Shown: positions 42,762 through 52,320 of the stretch, one piece after another
How positions within the stretch are numbered: position 1 is the first letter of the stretch
Layout: each line of letters begins with the position of its first letter
From: Methanotorris igneus Kol 5
GTDB lineage: Archaea > AGJL01 > Methanococci > Methanococcales > Methanococcaceae
Reading direction: 5' to 3'
Assembly: GCF_000214415.1 (NCBI RefSeq)
Contig: NC_015562.1
Coordinates: forward strand, 1,713,130 to 1,777,129
DNA: 64,000 bases
Translations under genes and position numbers: made by a program
Notes under the pieces: model-generated
Databases searched by the model: none
Seen by the model: only the letters and a program-made list of their open reading frames with translations
What the model was told of the DNA's origin: nothing

Positions 42762-44270
42762 ATGTTAGAATGGGTTGAAAAATACAGGCCAAAAACACTA
42801 AAAGAAGTTGCAGGACATAACGAAATCAAAGAAAAACTAAAAAAGTGGATTGAGGATCATATAAAAGGAAAAAACCCAAAACCAATTATATTAGTTGGAA
42901 ATCCAGGATGTGGAAAGACAACATTAGCCCATGCTTTGGCAAACGATTATGGTTTTGATGTTATTGAGTTGAATGCAAGTGATAAAAGGAATAGGGCTGC
43001 GATTAGACATATAGTTGGAACTGCTGCTTCTTCAAAATCATTAACAGGGAAAAATATCTTAATAATATTAGATGAGGTTGATGGAATCTCTGGAACTGAG
43101 GACTCTGGGGGAGTTAGTGAGATACTTAAAGTAATAAAAGAAGCAAAGAACCCAATAATCTTAACTGCAAATGACATATACAAACCTACACTAAAACCTT
43201 TAAGAGATGTTTGTGAAGTTATAAATGTCCCAAATGTCCATACAAACACAATATTAGCAGTTTTGAAAAGAATAGCGGAAAAAGAAGGTCTTGATGTTGA
43301 TGAAAAAACTCTAAAAATCATAGCAAAGCACAGTGGTGGTGATTTAAGGGCGGCAATAAATGATTTAGAGGCATTGGCATTAGGAGGGGAGATTAGCCCA
43401 GAAATCGCTTCAAAATTACCAGATAGAGACACTGAAAGGACAATTTTTGATGCAATGAGGATTATCTTTAAAACTACACACTATGATATTGCAACACTGG
43501 CACTGATGAATTGTAATGAGGATTTGCAGACAGTTGAGGAATGGTTGGCAGAGAATATTCCAAACGAATACAAAAAACTTGAGGACATAGAGAGAGCTTA
43601 CGATTATCTATCAAAGGCAGATATATTTTTGGGAAGGGTTTATAAAAGGCAGTATTTTGGACTTTGGAAATTTGCTTCAGCATTGATGACTGCTGGTGTT
43701 GCATTGGCAAAGGATGAGAAGTATAGAGGCTTTACAAAGTATAGTTACCCATCAGTTTTAAACCTATTAACAAAAACAAAGGCAAAAAGGGAAGTTCTGA
43801 AAAAAATCCTCAAAAAAATTGGAGAGAAAACTCATGCATCATCAAAAAGAGCAAGAGAAGATTTGGAGTTATTAAAGGCAATAATTGAAAATAACATAGA
43901 GATGGGGGCTGATTTAGTTAGATATTTCGGAATAACGAAAGAAGAACTTGAAAATATTGTAGATAAAAAATTAGTATCAGAAATTTTCAAAATTATAGAG
44001 AAGAAGAAAAAAGAAGAGCAGAAAGAGAAAAAAGAAAAAAAGATTAAAGAAAAAATAGTGGAAGAAAAAGAGAAAAAAGAGAAAATAGAAGAAAAAGTAG
44101 AGGAAAAAATAATACAAAAGGAAAAGGAAGAAACAAAAGAAATTAAAGTTGAGGAAACTAAAGAACAAAAAGAAGAAGTTAAAGAAGAAAAGAAAAGCAA
44201 AAAGACCAAAAAATCAGAAAAGAAAGAAGAGAAAGCAAAACAATTAACGTTAGATGCATTCTTTAAATAA
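42762..44270 (+). CDS. rfcL: replication factor C large subunit
   Basis: 502 residues from ATG 42762, with AAGGTG at 42750-42755. [16 protein letters not shown] start, Walker [10 protein letters not shown], Walker B ILDEVDG. RFC large subunits load PCNA with four small subunits. A Lys/Glu-rich tail (about 420-490) ends with [10 protein letters not shown], a PCNA-binding PIP box (Q-x2-L-x2-FF). No intein, unlike rfcS in this window. The minus strand opposite the tail is open only because of codon bias. Confidence 0.95.
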   Translation: MLEWVEKYRPKTLKEVAGHNEIKEKLKKWIEDHIKGKNPKPIILVGNPGCGKTTLAHALANDYGFDVIELNASDKRNRAAIRHIVGTAASSKSLTGKNILIILDEVDGISGTEDSGGVSEILKVIKEAKNPIILTANDIYKPTLKPLRDVCEVINVPNVHTNTILAVLKRIAEKEGLDVDEKTLKIIAKHSGGDLRAAINDLEALALGGEISPEIASKLPDRDTERTIFDAMRIIFKTTHYDIATLALMNCNEDLQTVEEWLAENIPNEYKKLEDIERAYDYLSKADIFLGRVYKRQYFGLWKFASALMTAGVALAKDEKYRGFTKYSYPSVLNLLTKTKAKREVLKKILKKIGEKTHASSKRAREDLELLKAIIENNIEMGADLVRYFGITKEELENIVDKKLVSEIFKIIEKKKKEEQKEKKEKKIKEKIVEEKEKKEKIEEKVEEKIIQKEKEETKEIKVEETKEQKEEVKEEKKSKKTKKSEKKEEKAKQLTLDAFFK

Positions 44271-44310
44271 TGCTGAGGATTAAACTTGAATAAAAAATGA
44301 AGGGGACACC

Positions 44311-44649
44311 ATGCATAAAAACAAAAAATTTAATGTATTTGCATACGGGGAGTTGATGAAAGAAGAAAGATTAAAGGAGTTAATAAATAGAGTGCCAAAA
44401 ATGAAAAAAGGAAAAATTTTTGGATTTGAAAAGTTTTTTGATGAGGGTATTGGATATTATGGGATTAAAAAGAAGGAAGGTTCAGTTGTTGAAGGAGTTA
44501 TTTTAATGGACATAACTGAAGAAGAATTAAGGATATTTGACGATTATGAGGATGAAGGAATTTACTATTTCAGAGAGAAAACAAAGGCATACGATGAGGA
44601 AGGGAATGAATATGATGTATATGTTTATTTAAGAGTAAAGGAAAAGTAA
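44311..44649 (+). CDS. gamma-glutamylcyclotransferase-fold (AIG2-like) protein
   Basis: 112 residues. NVFAYGELMKEERL is the YGxLM substrate loop; EGVILMDITEEELRIFDDYED carries the family's catalytic-type Glu/Asp region. GGCT-fold proteins cyclise gamma-glutamyl amines or peptides; substrate unknown here. The last 48 bp of the gene are repeated at 44718-44765, directly before dadD, with a palindromic element between, so the present C-terminus (RVKEK) may be a copy of the original (RVKEE). Confidence 0.8.
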   Translation: MHKNKKFNVFAYGELMKEERLKELINRVPKMKKGKIFGFEKFFDEGIGYYGIKKKEGSVVEGVILMDITEEELRIFDDYEDEGIYYFREKTKAYDEEGNEYDVYVYLRVKEK

Positions 44650-44765
44650 AATGGTTCATATACCTCCGAGCAAAGCGAGGAGGTATCTCCGCGGGATGCA
44701 ACGACGCGGCGTTGCATGGGGATGAATATGATGTATATGTTTATTTAAGGGTGAAGGAGGAGTGA
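44602..44765. repeat. 48-bp duplicated gene end flanking a two-hairpin element
   Basis: 44602-44649 and 44718-44765 match at 42 of 48 positions, all six differences being A/G, and both end in a stop in the same frame. The 68 bp between has two perfect hairpins: ATACCTCC-GAGCAAAGCGA-GGAGGTAT and ATGCAACG-ACGCGG-CGTTGCAT. The second copy supplies the dadD Shine-Dalgarno AAGGAGG. Confidence 0.9.
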
Positions 44766-44767
44766 AG

Positions 44768-46054
44768 ATGATTTTAATAAAGAATCTCTCCTATTTAATT
44801 GATAAAGATTTGAAGGTTTATGAAAACTGCGATGTATTGATTAAGAAGGAAGAAGATGGAATAAAGAAAATTGTAGGAAAAAATTTAATAGAAAAAGAAA
44901 ATTTAAACAAAAGCGATTTAAAAATTATCGATGGAAAAAACAAAGCAGGTATGCCGGGGTTGGTAAATACTCACACTCACATTCCGATGACGCTTTTGAG
45001 GGGAATAGCAGACGATATGAGGTTAGAGGAATGGCTGAGAGAGAAAATTTGGCCAAATGAAGCAAAACTAACAAAAGAAGATGTTTATTATGGCTCTTTA
45101 TTAGGATGCTTAGAGATGCTGAGGTTTGGAGTTACAATTTTCAATGACATGTATTTTTTTGCCGAGAAAGTAGCAGAAGCTACAAAGGAAATTGGATTGA
45201 GGGGAGTTATCTCCTTCCCAATAATTGACGTTGGAACTCCAGAATGTGAAAATAGGGATAAATTAATAAGGATGGCAGAGAACTTCATCAAAAAATATAA
45301 AGAAGATAAACTAATAAAGCCTGCAATTGCCCCACATGCTCCATATACGTGTTCAGAGGAGACATATAAAGAATGTAAAGAGATAGCAGACAATTATGGA
45401 ACTTTATTACATACACACCTATCAGAAACAAGGTATGAAGTTGTTGAAATGGAAAATAAAATCGGTTTAAGGCCAATAGAATACTTAGAAAAAATAGGTG
45501 TTTTAGACAACAACGTAATTGCCGCACACTGCGTGTGGGTTACAAAGGAAGAAGTTAGAAAGTTGGCAAAACACAAAGTGAAGGTTTCCCACTGCCCAAT
45601 AAGTAATATGAAGTTAGCAAGTGGGGGCGTTATGCCTTTAATTGAGATGCTAAATGATGGTGTTGAGATAACTATTGGAACTGATGGAGTTGCAAGCAAT
45701 AACAACTTAGATATGTTGGAAGAGATTAAGGTTTGCTCCATACTGCATAAAGCCCATAGATGGGATGCAACAGTTGGAGATATAGATACAGTTTTGAAGA
45801 TGGCATTTAATAGTGATGCTTTGGGAATTGAGAATAATGATATTGTTTTGATTGATTTAACTGCCCCTCATTTAAGACCTATCCACAACATAAAATCAAA
45901 TATTGTCTATTCCGCAAATGGAAATGATGTTGACACCGTTATAGCAAATGGAGAAGTTTTAATGGAAAATAAAAGATTTAAATGTATTGATGAGAAATTT
46001 TTAGACAAGTTGTATGAGAAGGTAGATAAAATCAAAGAAAAATTTTCATGCTGA
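44768..46054 (+). CDS. dadD: 5'-deoxyadenosine deaminase (MtaD/DadD family)
   Basis: 428 residues from ATG 44768; AAGGAGG at 44754-44760 gives good spacing, whereas GTG 44762 is too close. Amidohydrolase metal ligands: VNTHTHIPM, LLHTHLSE, IAAHCVWV, TIGTDGVASNN. Deaminates 5'-deoxyadenosine, and also SAH or MTA, in methanogens that recycle radical-SAM by-products. Its ribosome site lies within the duplicated end of the upstream GGCT-fold gene, implying an older overlapping arrangement. Confidence 0.88.
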   Translation: MILIKNLSYLIDKDLKVYENCDVLIKKEEDGIKKIVGKNLIEKENLNKSDLKIIDGKNKAGMPGLVNTHTHIPMTLLRGIADDMRLEEWLREKIWPNEAKLTKEDVYYGSLLGCLEMLRFGVTIFNDMYFFAEKVAEATKEIGLRGVISFPIIDVGTPECENRDKLIRMAENFIKKYKEDKLIKPAIAPHAPYTCSEETYKECKEIADNYGTLLHTHLSETRYEVVEMENKIGLRPIEYLEKIGVLDNNVIAAHCVWVTKEEVRKLAKHKVKVSHCPISNMKLASGGVMPLIEMLNDGVEITIGTDGVASNNNLDMLEEIKVCSILHKAHRWDATVGDIDTVLKMAFNSDALGIENNDIVLIDLTAPHLRPIHNIKSNIVYSANGNDVDTVIANGEVLMENKRFKCIDEKFLDKLYEKVDKIKEKFSC

Positions 46055-46086
46055 ATATTAAAATCAAAATTTTATTAATTGTGATC

Positions 46087-46941
46087 TTAAATCAAAGGAT
46101 CTGGCTGCCTTCCTTTTAAGCACGGCAAATCTTCAACATTTATTAAAATAGGCTTTTCAACGTCTTTTGCCCTCTCAAGCAAGAGTTCTTTCCCAATTTG
46201 GCTCAAAGCAAATATTGGAACTGAGACACCAATTTGTGCTTTTATTTTCCCCTTTAACCCTTCTCTTACCATTTTTGATGCACATGCAGTTATCAAATCA
46301 AAATATTTTGTTAATTCTTCTGGATTTTCATCAATTCCTGTGGTATGAACTCCGAAAGTAATAATTTTTATTTCTTCATTCTCCAAACTTTTGCATTTTA
46401 TAGCATCCTCTAAATTCGTTAATGAAACCCCTATCCTCTTATACCCCAACTCTATGGCTTTTTCAACACCTTTTATTTGATTAATTTCTGCAGTCTTTGG
46501 ATCTAAAACATACCCTCCTGCTTTTTCTATCCTCTCTATAACTTTTGGAATTGGAGATGTCTTTACAATTCCCGATATCCTCCCACAGAGTCCCTGAACA
46601 AGTTTTGGATTATTCGTTATGACCGTTCCCGCACAATCTGCAACAATAACAACAGCGTCCAACAAACCCCTTCTTAAAGCAGTCATAAAAATCTCTGAGG
46701 TCCCAAAACCAACAATACAATCCTCAACTTCCACAATCCTATTTTCCGTAAAAAGTCCAAAATCTTTTATCCTAAACTCTATATTTTTTCTTATACTTTC
46801 TTTATCGATCTCTTTAATGCCCCTATGCTTATCAAAAAGAGGGCAGTATTTTATCTTTGGCTCCCCAACATCAACGACCTTTCCATTTTTCACAACGACC
46901 TTTGCCTTTCCCAAAGCCTCCATTATGTGTATATCCTCCAT
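46087..46941 (-). CDS. mmp8: methanogenesis marker protein 8 (DUF2099)
   Basis: 284 residues. IKYCPLFDKHRGIKEI, VEDCIVGFGTSEIFMTALRRGLLDAVVIVADCAGTVI and LCGRISGIVKTSPIPKVI are the DUF2099/marker 8 blocks; several conserved Cys (in YCPLF, DCAGT, LCGR, ACAS) suggest metal or cluster binding. Restricted to methanogens; exact role unknown. Convergent with dadD, monocistronic, ATG 46941. Confidence 0.85.
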   Translation of the reverse strand: MEDIHIMEALGKAKVVVKNGKVVDVGEPKIKYCPLFDKHRGIKEIDKESIRKNIEFRIKDFGLFTENRIVEVEDCIVGFGTSEIFMTALRRGLLDAVVIVADCAGTVITNNPKLVQGLCGRISGIVKTSPIPKVIERIEKAGGYVLDPKTAEINQIKGVEKAIELGYKRIGVSLTNLEDAIKCKSLENEEIKIITFGVHTTGIDENPEELTKYFDLITACASKMVREGLKGKIKAQIGVSVPIFALSQIGKELLLERAKDVEKPILINVEDLPCLKGRQPDPLI

Positions 46942-47021
46942 GCTATCATCCAGAATAATATTTTAAACCTACAAAAACAAAATAAATTCATTTTATTATC
47001 GTTACTTTGCTGTTTTTTCTC

Positions 47022-47447
47022 CTATTTGTCTTTGTTATCATTATTTTCCTTTTTTTCATCTTTCTTTTCTTTTTCTTCTTTGATTATTTTCTCAATAACA
47101 ATATTTTTTGGAACAATGAGAAGTTTTGTTTCACACAACCTTACCATTTTGCCTCCAATTTTTGCAACTTCATTCTTTAATTTTGATAAAATTGCAGCGT
47201 AGTCCTCATCTATGTCCCTTTCTAAGTGAGGAGTATTTGCAATAACTAAATATCCTGCCTCAATCATGACTATAATATTTACAGCATCCTTCTCATCATT
47301 TAAATCGCAAACTTTTATTCTTATTGGCTTTTCTTCTTCTACTGAAGCTATTGGAAGTTCAACATACTCCTCAATAGAAAGTGGTGCAGGTTGTTTTATA
47401 TTTGGTTTTCCTACACCTAATATTTCCTTCAATTTTTCAAGAACCAT
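47022..47447 (-). CDS. sepF: SepF-like cell-division protein (DUF552)
   Basis: 141 residues. N-terminal amphipathic helix (VLEKLKEILGVG) for membrane binding, linker, then the SepF core (about 40-120: RIKVCDLNDEKDAVNIIVMIEAGYLVI and KLLIVPKNIVI). A charged Lys/Glu/Asn tail ends it. Family knowledge: archaeal SepF anchors FtsZ to the membrane. Start codon follows the upstream GTPase stop without a gap (stop at 47448), a strong sign of one operon. No ftsZ in the window. Confidence 0.85.
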   Translation of the reverse strand: MVLEKLKEILGVGKPNIKQPAPLSIEEYVELPIASVEEEKPIRIKVCDLNDEKDAVNIIVMIEAGYLVIANTPHLERDIDEDYAAILSKLKNEVAKIGGKMVRLCETKLLIVPKNIVIEKIIKEEKEKKDEKKENNDNKDK

Positions 47448-48008
47448 TTAACCACCTTCTTTTATATATTTTAATATGGCTTCCATTAAATCATCTATAC
47501 CCTCACGAGTAAGTGCTGAAACCAATAATGCCCTATTATTCAACCTATATTCAACATAATTCTTCAACTGCCTTCTTTCATCACCATTTATTAAGTCACA
47601 TTTATTAATAACTACTATAATAGGTTTTCGATATCGAAATTTTAGTAAATGATGTAAACGTTCAAAACTTTTTGACAACCCTTCCTTCCCATCAATCACA
47701 TGAATAATCATATCTGCATCATCAATCTCTTTATATGTTTGTTCTAAAACACTTCCTACCATGATTGGAGATTGCTTTTCACGAACATAGAGTCCCCCTA
47801 AATCTACAAATACAACATCTACGAACTTTGGCTGTTTCTTTTCCCTACCTACTTTTAATTTTCCCCAGTATCTCTTTACTGGCATCTTTGTTGTTCCCCC
47901 AACTTCAGAAACAAGGGAAACATACTTACCAAATAGAGCATTCATTATGGATGATTTTCCTGCATTTTCTGGACCCAATATTGCAATTTTAAAGATTTTA
48001 TTTTCCAT
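47448..48008 (-). CDS. Era/Rab-like small GTPase in operon with sepF
   Basis: 186 residues. G1 LGPENAGKSS, G3 DLGGLY, G4 NKCDL, G5 SALTREG. The G2/switch region (EVGGTTKMPVKRYWG) has the Thr typical of translation-factor-like or Era-like GTPases, and Asp-Leu-Gly-Gly replaces the usual DxPG. Not assigned to a named family. Direct junction with sepF suggests a role in division or septum membrane events (inference). Confidence 0.8.
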   Translation of the reverse strand: MENKIFKIAILGPENAGKSSIMNALFGKYVSLVSEVGGTTKMPVKRYWGKLKVGREKKQPKFVDVVFVDLGGLYVREKQSPIMVGSVLEQTYKEIDDADMIIHVIDGKEGLSKSFERLHHLLKFRYRKPIIVVINKCDLINGDERRQLKNYVEYRLNNRALLVSALTREGIDDLMEAILKYIKEGG

Positions 48009-48039
48009 AGTATCACGTTTTTTATCATGTTGTTATAAA

Positions 48040-48267
48040 TCCTATACGGCAAAACCTTGTTTTACCATTAAAAAGACATCCTTTAACCTTTAATTTGATT
48101 ATGCATAATAGTCATTTATAACGCAAATACTATACATAGAAATAAATATGTGGCAAACTATAAATTATATGGCAAAACTTTGTTTTGCCATTTATTTTTA
48201 AATTTAATTTATTCATACTTAAATTTACTTAAATGGATATAACCAATTATTAACGCGAACAACTATA
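48040..48267. repeat. TIR family 1 fragments between GTPase and HAD gene
   Basis: GGCAAAACCTTGTTTTACC (near 48048) and GGCAAAACTTTGTTTTGCC (near 48171-48190) hairpins, an inner right end AACGCAAATACTATA (near 48120-48134) and a final right end CGCGAACAACTATA (48254-48267). Left ends are lost. Confidence 0.65.
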
Positions 48268-48286
48268 CACAATTAGGGGATTTTTT

Positions 48287-49093
48287 ATGAAATTGGCTGT
48301 TGTGTTTGATAGTGCTGGAACATTAGTGAAGGTTAAGAGAATAGTAAAAGAAATAAAAACACAAAAATTTTTGTGCGATAGATTAACTGTTGATATTGTT
48401 GATGAAAAAGTCGGAAGGGCACTGGTAATTATTAAGGATGACCCTTTGGAGGTTATAGATAAAGAAGACCCTGAAAAACTTATAACAGAACTCTTAAAAG
48501 AAGTTAATTGGGGAATATCTTATTGCAACAAACCAATAGATAAGGAGGGAATTTTTAAAGACAAAAAAACCAAAGTTAAGGAGTTGCAGGATACATTAAA
48601 TATTATGAAGAGATTTAAAATCCAAACTGGATACGGTTCTGCAATAATAGTTGATACATTAAGTGGGGTTATTGAATATACTATAACAACTGGAGGTTGT
48701 GTATTTCCAGAAGTGCCAGAAACTATTAGAAAGTTAAAGGAGTTGGGAGTTAAGGTATTCATTGCTTCTGGAGATAGGAAGGAGTTTATAAAAAGATTGG
48801 CTGAACTTACAGGTGTGGATGAGAAATATATAATGCCTGAAGCACATCAGGAGCAAAAGAGGGATTTAGTATTGAACTTAAAGAAAGAGGGGTATTACGT
48901 TATAATGGTTGGAGATGCAGCAAATGATGTTCCAGCAATGTTGGAGAGTGATTTATCAGTTGTTACACTTCAAAATGGAACTGTCTCAAAAAAAGCATTA
49001 GAAACAGCAAAGATAAGAATATACAACATAAAAGAAATCGTTGACATCTGCGAGGACTTAATAAAAATAAAAAAAGCAAAGAAAAATAAATAA
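48287..49093 (+). CDS. HAD-superfamily hydrolase-like protein
   Basis: 268 residues. Motif I is AVVFDSAGTLV: the second catalytic position is Ala instead of Asp, as in P-type-ATPase-like or phosphonatase-like variants. Motif II is FIASGDRKEF; motif IV is MVGDAANDVPAM (GDxxND). An inserted alpha/beta cap lies between (about 25-140). Phosphatase acid/base chemistry may therefore be weakened. moeA follows 20 bp downstream, suggesting an operon, although no link to molybdopterin is proven. Confidence 0.75.
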   Translation: MKLAVVFDSAGTLVKVKRIVKEIKTQKFLCDRLTVDIVDEKVGRALVIIKDDPLEVIDKEDPEKLITELLKEVNWGISYCNKPIDKEGIFKDKKTKVKELQDTLNIMKRFKIQTGYGSAIIVDTLSGVIEYTITTGGCVFPEVPETIRKLKELGVKVFIASGDRKEFIKRLAELTGVDEKYIMPEAHQEQKRDLVLNLKKEGYYVIMVGDAANDVPAMLESDLSVVTLQNGTVSKKALETAKIRIYNIKEIVDICEDLIKIKKAKKNK

Positions 49094-49113
49094 AAAATTA
49101 AAAAGGTGATTTT

Positions 49114-50967
49114 TTGAGATACTTAGAGCTTTGTAGTATTGAGGAAGCAAAAGAGGCAATAAGCAAATATTTAAGCAAATACAAAGATGTTGAAGAAGTG
49201 GATTTATTTAATGCAGTTGGTAGGGTTTTAGCTGAAGATATAATAAGCGATATTGATGTCCCCCCTTTTGATAGGTCTCAAATGGATGGATACGCAGTTA
49301 AAGCAGAAGATACATATACAGCAGATGAGGACAACCCAATAACCCTAAAAGTTGTTGGGAGTGTAAAGGCAGGGGATGTTAAAGATATTGAGATTAATCA
49401 TGGGGAATGCATAGAAATTGCCACCGGAGCAGGAATCCCAAAAGGAGCAAATGCTGTTGTTATGGTGGAATATACTGAAAAATTAGGGGATTATGTTAAA
49501 ATTTACAAGGCTGTTGCCCCACACGAGAACATTCAATATTGTGGAACTGACATAATGAGTGGAGAGCTAATTTTAAGGAAAGGAACAAAATTAACACCGA
49601 GGGACATTGGAGCTATTGCCGCAATTGGAAAAAATAAAGTGAAAGTATATAAAAAATTAAACATTGGCATTATATCAACAGGAAATGAGATTATAAGCCC
49701 TGGGGAAAAGTTAGAGCCATATAAAATTTACGATATAAATGCTTACACATTAGCATCCTCTATTTTGGAAAAAGGATGGAATTTCAAATTTTATGGAATA
49801 GTTAGAGATGATAAAGAAGAATTAAAAAAAGCAATTGAGAATGCATTAAAGGAGAACGATATTGTTCTTTTGAGTGGGGGAACATCCGCTGGTGTTGGAG
49901 ACTTAACGGAAAGTGCAATAAAAGAACTTGGGGGAGAAGTTTTAATACATGGCATAAAGATAAAGCCAGGAAAGCCGACAATAGTTGGGGTTGTTAATGA
50001 TAAGTTGGTTGTTGGTCTTCCAGGATATCCAACATCATGTTTAATTGTGTTTGATGTCTTGTTTAATGATGAGAAAAAAACTTTAAAGGCATTTTTCCCA
50101 ATGAGACACATCTCTGCAAAAGGTAGAACTGAATATCTGCCCGTTTCATTGGTAAAATCAAAAAATGGTTATTCAGCATATTCAATAACAAAAGGTAGTG
50201 GGGCTATAACATCCCTATCAAATGCGGATGGGTATGTTGTAATTGAAGAGAACAGAGAAATTTTAGAAAATGAGGACGTTGAAGTTCATTTACTTGGGGA
50301 TATAAAGGTTGGTTTAAACATCATAGGAAGTCATTGCATTGGTGTTGATGTTATTTTGAAGGAAGGGAATATATTCGCAAAAACTATCAATGTTGGTTCT
50401 CTTGGAGGAATTATGGCAATAAAAAGAGGGGAGGCAGATATAGCAGGAATTCATCTCTTAGATAATAGTGGAGAATACAACATCCCGTTCATAAAAAAAT
50501 ATAAGGTTAGAGATGCGGTTTTAGTGAGGGGATATATTAGAGAGCAAGGATTTATGTTTAAGAGGGATAATATTGATGGCATAGAAGATATTATTAAAAA
50601 CATCAAAAAATATAAGTTTATAAATAGAAACAAAGGTTCTGGAACAAGGATTTTGTTTGATAAGTTTTTGAAAGAACATGGTATTAATAAGGATGAGATA
50701 GATGGTTATGGTATTGAGGCAAAAACACACTCAGCAGTGGCAGTTTCTATTGTAATGGGAAAGGCAGATATCGGCATGGGGATAAGGACTGTCGCAGAGC
50801 AATATGGACTTAGGTTTATTCCAATTGCAGAAGAGCATTATGACTTCCTCATTAGAAAGGAAAAATTAGACGATGAAGATGTTAAAAAATTCATAGAAAC
50901 GCTTAAAAAAGTCAAATTACCATTTAAAAAACCAGAAAATTGTGGAGAAATTATATTTGAGTGTTGA
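49114..50967 (+). CDS. moeA: MoeA molybdopterin molybdotransferase fused to PBP-like domain
   Basis: 617 residues from a TTG with AAGGTGATT upstream. Residues 1-400 are Moe[18 protein letters not shown], [22 protein letters not shown], ISTGNE and [13 protein letters not shown] with GLPGYPTS. Residues about 400-617 form a periplasmic-binding-protein-like (PBP/ModE-like) domain with [23 protein letters not shown] and [13 protein letters not shown]. The fusion is common in methanogens. Inserts Mo or W into molybdopterin, relevant to the AOR-family enzyme at 59311-61164. Confidence 0.92.
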   Translation: MRYLELCSIEEAKEAISKYLSKYKDVEEVDLFNAVGRVLAEDIISDIDVPPFDRSQMDGYAVKAEDTYTADEDNPITLKVVGSVKAGDVKDIEINHGECIEIATGAGIPKGANAVVMVEYTEKLGDYVKIYKAVAPHENIQYCGTDIMSGELILRKGTKLTPRDIGAIAAIGKNKVKVYKKLNIGIISTGNEIISPGEKLEPYKIYDINAYTLASSILEKGWNFKFYGIVRDDKEELKKAIENALKENDIVLLSGGTSAGVGDLTESAIKELGGEVLIHGIKIKPGKPTIVGVVNDKLVVGLPGYPTSCLIVFDVLFNDEKKTLKAFFPMRHISAKGRTEYLPVSLVKSKNGYSAYSITKGSGAITSLSNADGYVVIEENREILENEDVEVHLLGDIKVGLNIIGSHCIGVDVILKEGNIFAKTINVGSLGGIMAIKRGEADIAGIHLLDNSGEYNIPFIKKYKVRDAVLVRGYIREQGFMFKRDNIDGIEDIIKNIKKYKFINRNKGSGTRILFDKFLKEHGINKDEIDGYGIEAKTHSAVAVSIVMGKADIGMGIRTVAEQYGLRFIPIAEEHYDFLIRKEKLDDEDVKKFIETLKKVKLPFKKPENCGEIIFEC

Positions 50968-50969
50968 AC

Positions 50970-51020
50970 TATAGTTGTTTGCCTTTAAAAATAAATGGCA
51001 AAACAAAGTTTTGCCGTATA
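50970..51020. repeat. TIR family 1 left end plus hairpin
   Basis: TATAGTTGTTTGC directly after moeA, then GGCAAAAC-AAA-GTTTTGCCGTATA (50997-51020). No right end. Confidence 0.6.
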
Positions 51021-51121
51021 AAATCCATGCAAGAAATTGGTAGGGTGAAAACAAATATTATTTAATTTAAATCTTTCAATGTATAAAAATATTAAATATA
51101 GATCCTTAGAGCATTGAAAAA

Positions 51122-51784
51122 TTAAATGTCAATGTCCACAGTTTTTTGGGACTTGAATTTGTTAACTCTCTCTATAATTTTGTGTTTTATTTCATCCAAT
51201 CCTTTCTTTTCCTTTAAAATAGCGGGAACTACAAATTCCCACTGGCTCCATGGTGGTTTATAGCCAAGAGTTTCAACGATTTTGTTTAAATGTTCATCCC
51301 ACTGAGTTTTCTTTATCTTATCCATCTTATTCACAACTAAGATTGGATTCAGCTCTAATTCATTTAAAAAATCAAACATCTCTATGTCTATTGGTATTTC
51401 TCCCCTCTGATCCCACCTCTCAACGATTTCCAAAAATGATTTTGCATCTATTATTTGGATTGCTGTTGCAATCTCATCCCTTTTTCCTTCTATGTAATGG
51501 ACTATCTCATCCTTAATCTTTTCCTGCACTTTTTTATCAATACCATGCATGAATCCAAAACCTGGCATATCCACCAAGATATAATTTCCCATATCATATT
51601 CATTTATTTTCAAGGTTACTCCAGGTCTTTTTCCAACTCTGACATTTTTTCCCGTAATGTGTCTAACGAATGTAGATTTTCCAACATTTGATCTTCCTGC
51701 AACAACAACTTTTGGTTTTTCCAGTTTTTTGCTTTTAATTTTGACACTTTTAATTTTTTTATACCTCTCGAAAAAATCCGTCAT
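51122..51784 (-). CDS. engB: EngB-family GTPase
   Basis: 220 residues. G1 [12 protein letters not shown]3 [13 protein letters not shown]4 [12 protein letters not shown]. The insert [18 protein letters not shown] and the ending [21 protein letters not shown] fit the YihA/EngB group, which aids large-subunit ribosome assembly. ATG 51784 has GGTGATAT upstream. Monocistronic, between moeA (convergent) and DUF211. Confidence 0.9.
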   Translation of the reverse strand: MTDFFERYKKIKSVKIKSKKLEKPKVVVAGRSNVGKSTFVRHITGKNVRVGKRPGVTLKINEYDMGNYILVDMPGFGFMHGIDKKVQEKIKDEIVHYIEGKRDEIATAIQIIDAKSFLEIVERWDQRGEIPIDIEMFDFLNELELNPILVVNKMDKIKKTQWDEHLNKIVETLGYKPPWSQWEFVVPAILKEKKGLDEIKHKIIERVNKFKSQKTVDIDI

Positions 51785-51889
51785 GATATCACCACTAAAT
51801 TTTTAAATTGAGGTTAATAGTAAAAAAGTAATGCTCTAAAAAATAAAAATACAAAAAAATTATGTTATTGTTATTTTTGTTTTATAAGT

Positions 51890-52189
51890 TTAGTATCTAT
51901 CTTGAGGTGTTTTTACATCCTCAATAATTCTTCTTCCTGCAGCAACTTCATCAATACTGTGTATTACACCACTCATTGATTCTATGACTTCTTTTATGAC
52001 ATCATATTGCAAATTTGTTCCTTCTATAGTAATTTTAACATTTTCTGTGGCTTTATCTATCTCATAAACGGTAATATTTACTCCATCCACTTCTTTTAAA
52101 GAACACAGCTTAAGTGCTAAATCCGTTATTTTTGGTTCATGTGGTTTTAAAATATCCAGAACTATTCTCCTTATACCGCTCAACGACAT
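51890..52189 (-). CDS. DUF211 protein
   Basis: 99 residues. GIRRIVLDILKPHEPKITDLALKLC is the DUF211 signature, followed by ferredoxin-like alternating beta/alpha (VNITVYEID, VKITIEG) and HSIDEVAAGRRIIE. Oligomeric archaeal proteins of this family have known structures but no assigned role. ATG 52189 with GGAGGAATGTC upstream. Divergent from cfbD. Confidence 0.88.
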   Translation of the reverse strand: MSLSGIRRIVLDILKPHEPKITDLALKLCSLKEVDGVNITVYEIDKATENVKITIEGTNLQYDVIKEVIESMSGVIHSIDEVAAGRRIIEDVKTPQDRY

Positions 52190-52320
52190 TCCTCCCCAAT
52201 TTTGTGTATATTATATTGTCCATAATATTATAAAACTTTATTGTTTTTTGGGCAAATTTCATCAAATATTTATATCTTGTCGCACAATATTCTTAGAATA
52301 TAAAATTAGGAGTGATACTG

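Noticed and set aside
43832-44209. Open frames on the minus strand opposite the rfcL tail
   Set aside because: They mirror the Lys/Glu-rich coding strand (long F/S runs) and have no Shine-Dalgarno or family likeness.
44650-44717. Structured RNA gene (tRNA-like) between the GGCT-fold gene and dadD
   Set aside because: Two simple hairpins without tRNA arms; better explained as an inserted palindromic element between duplicated gene ends.
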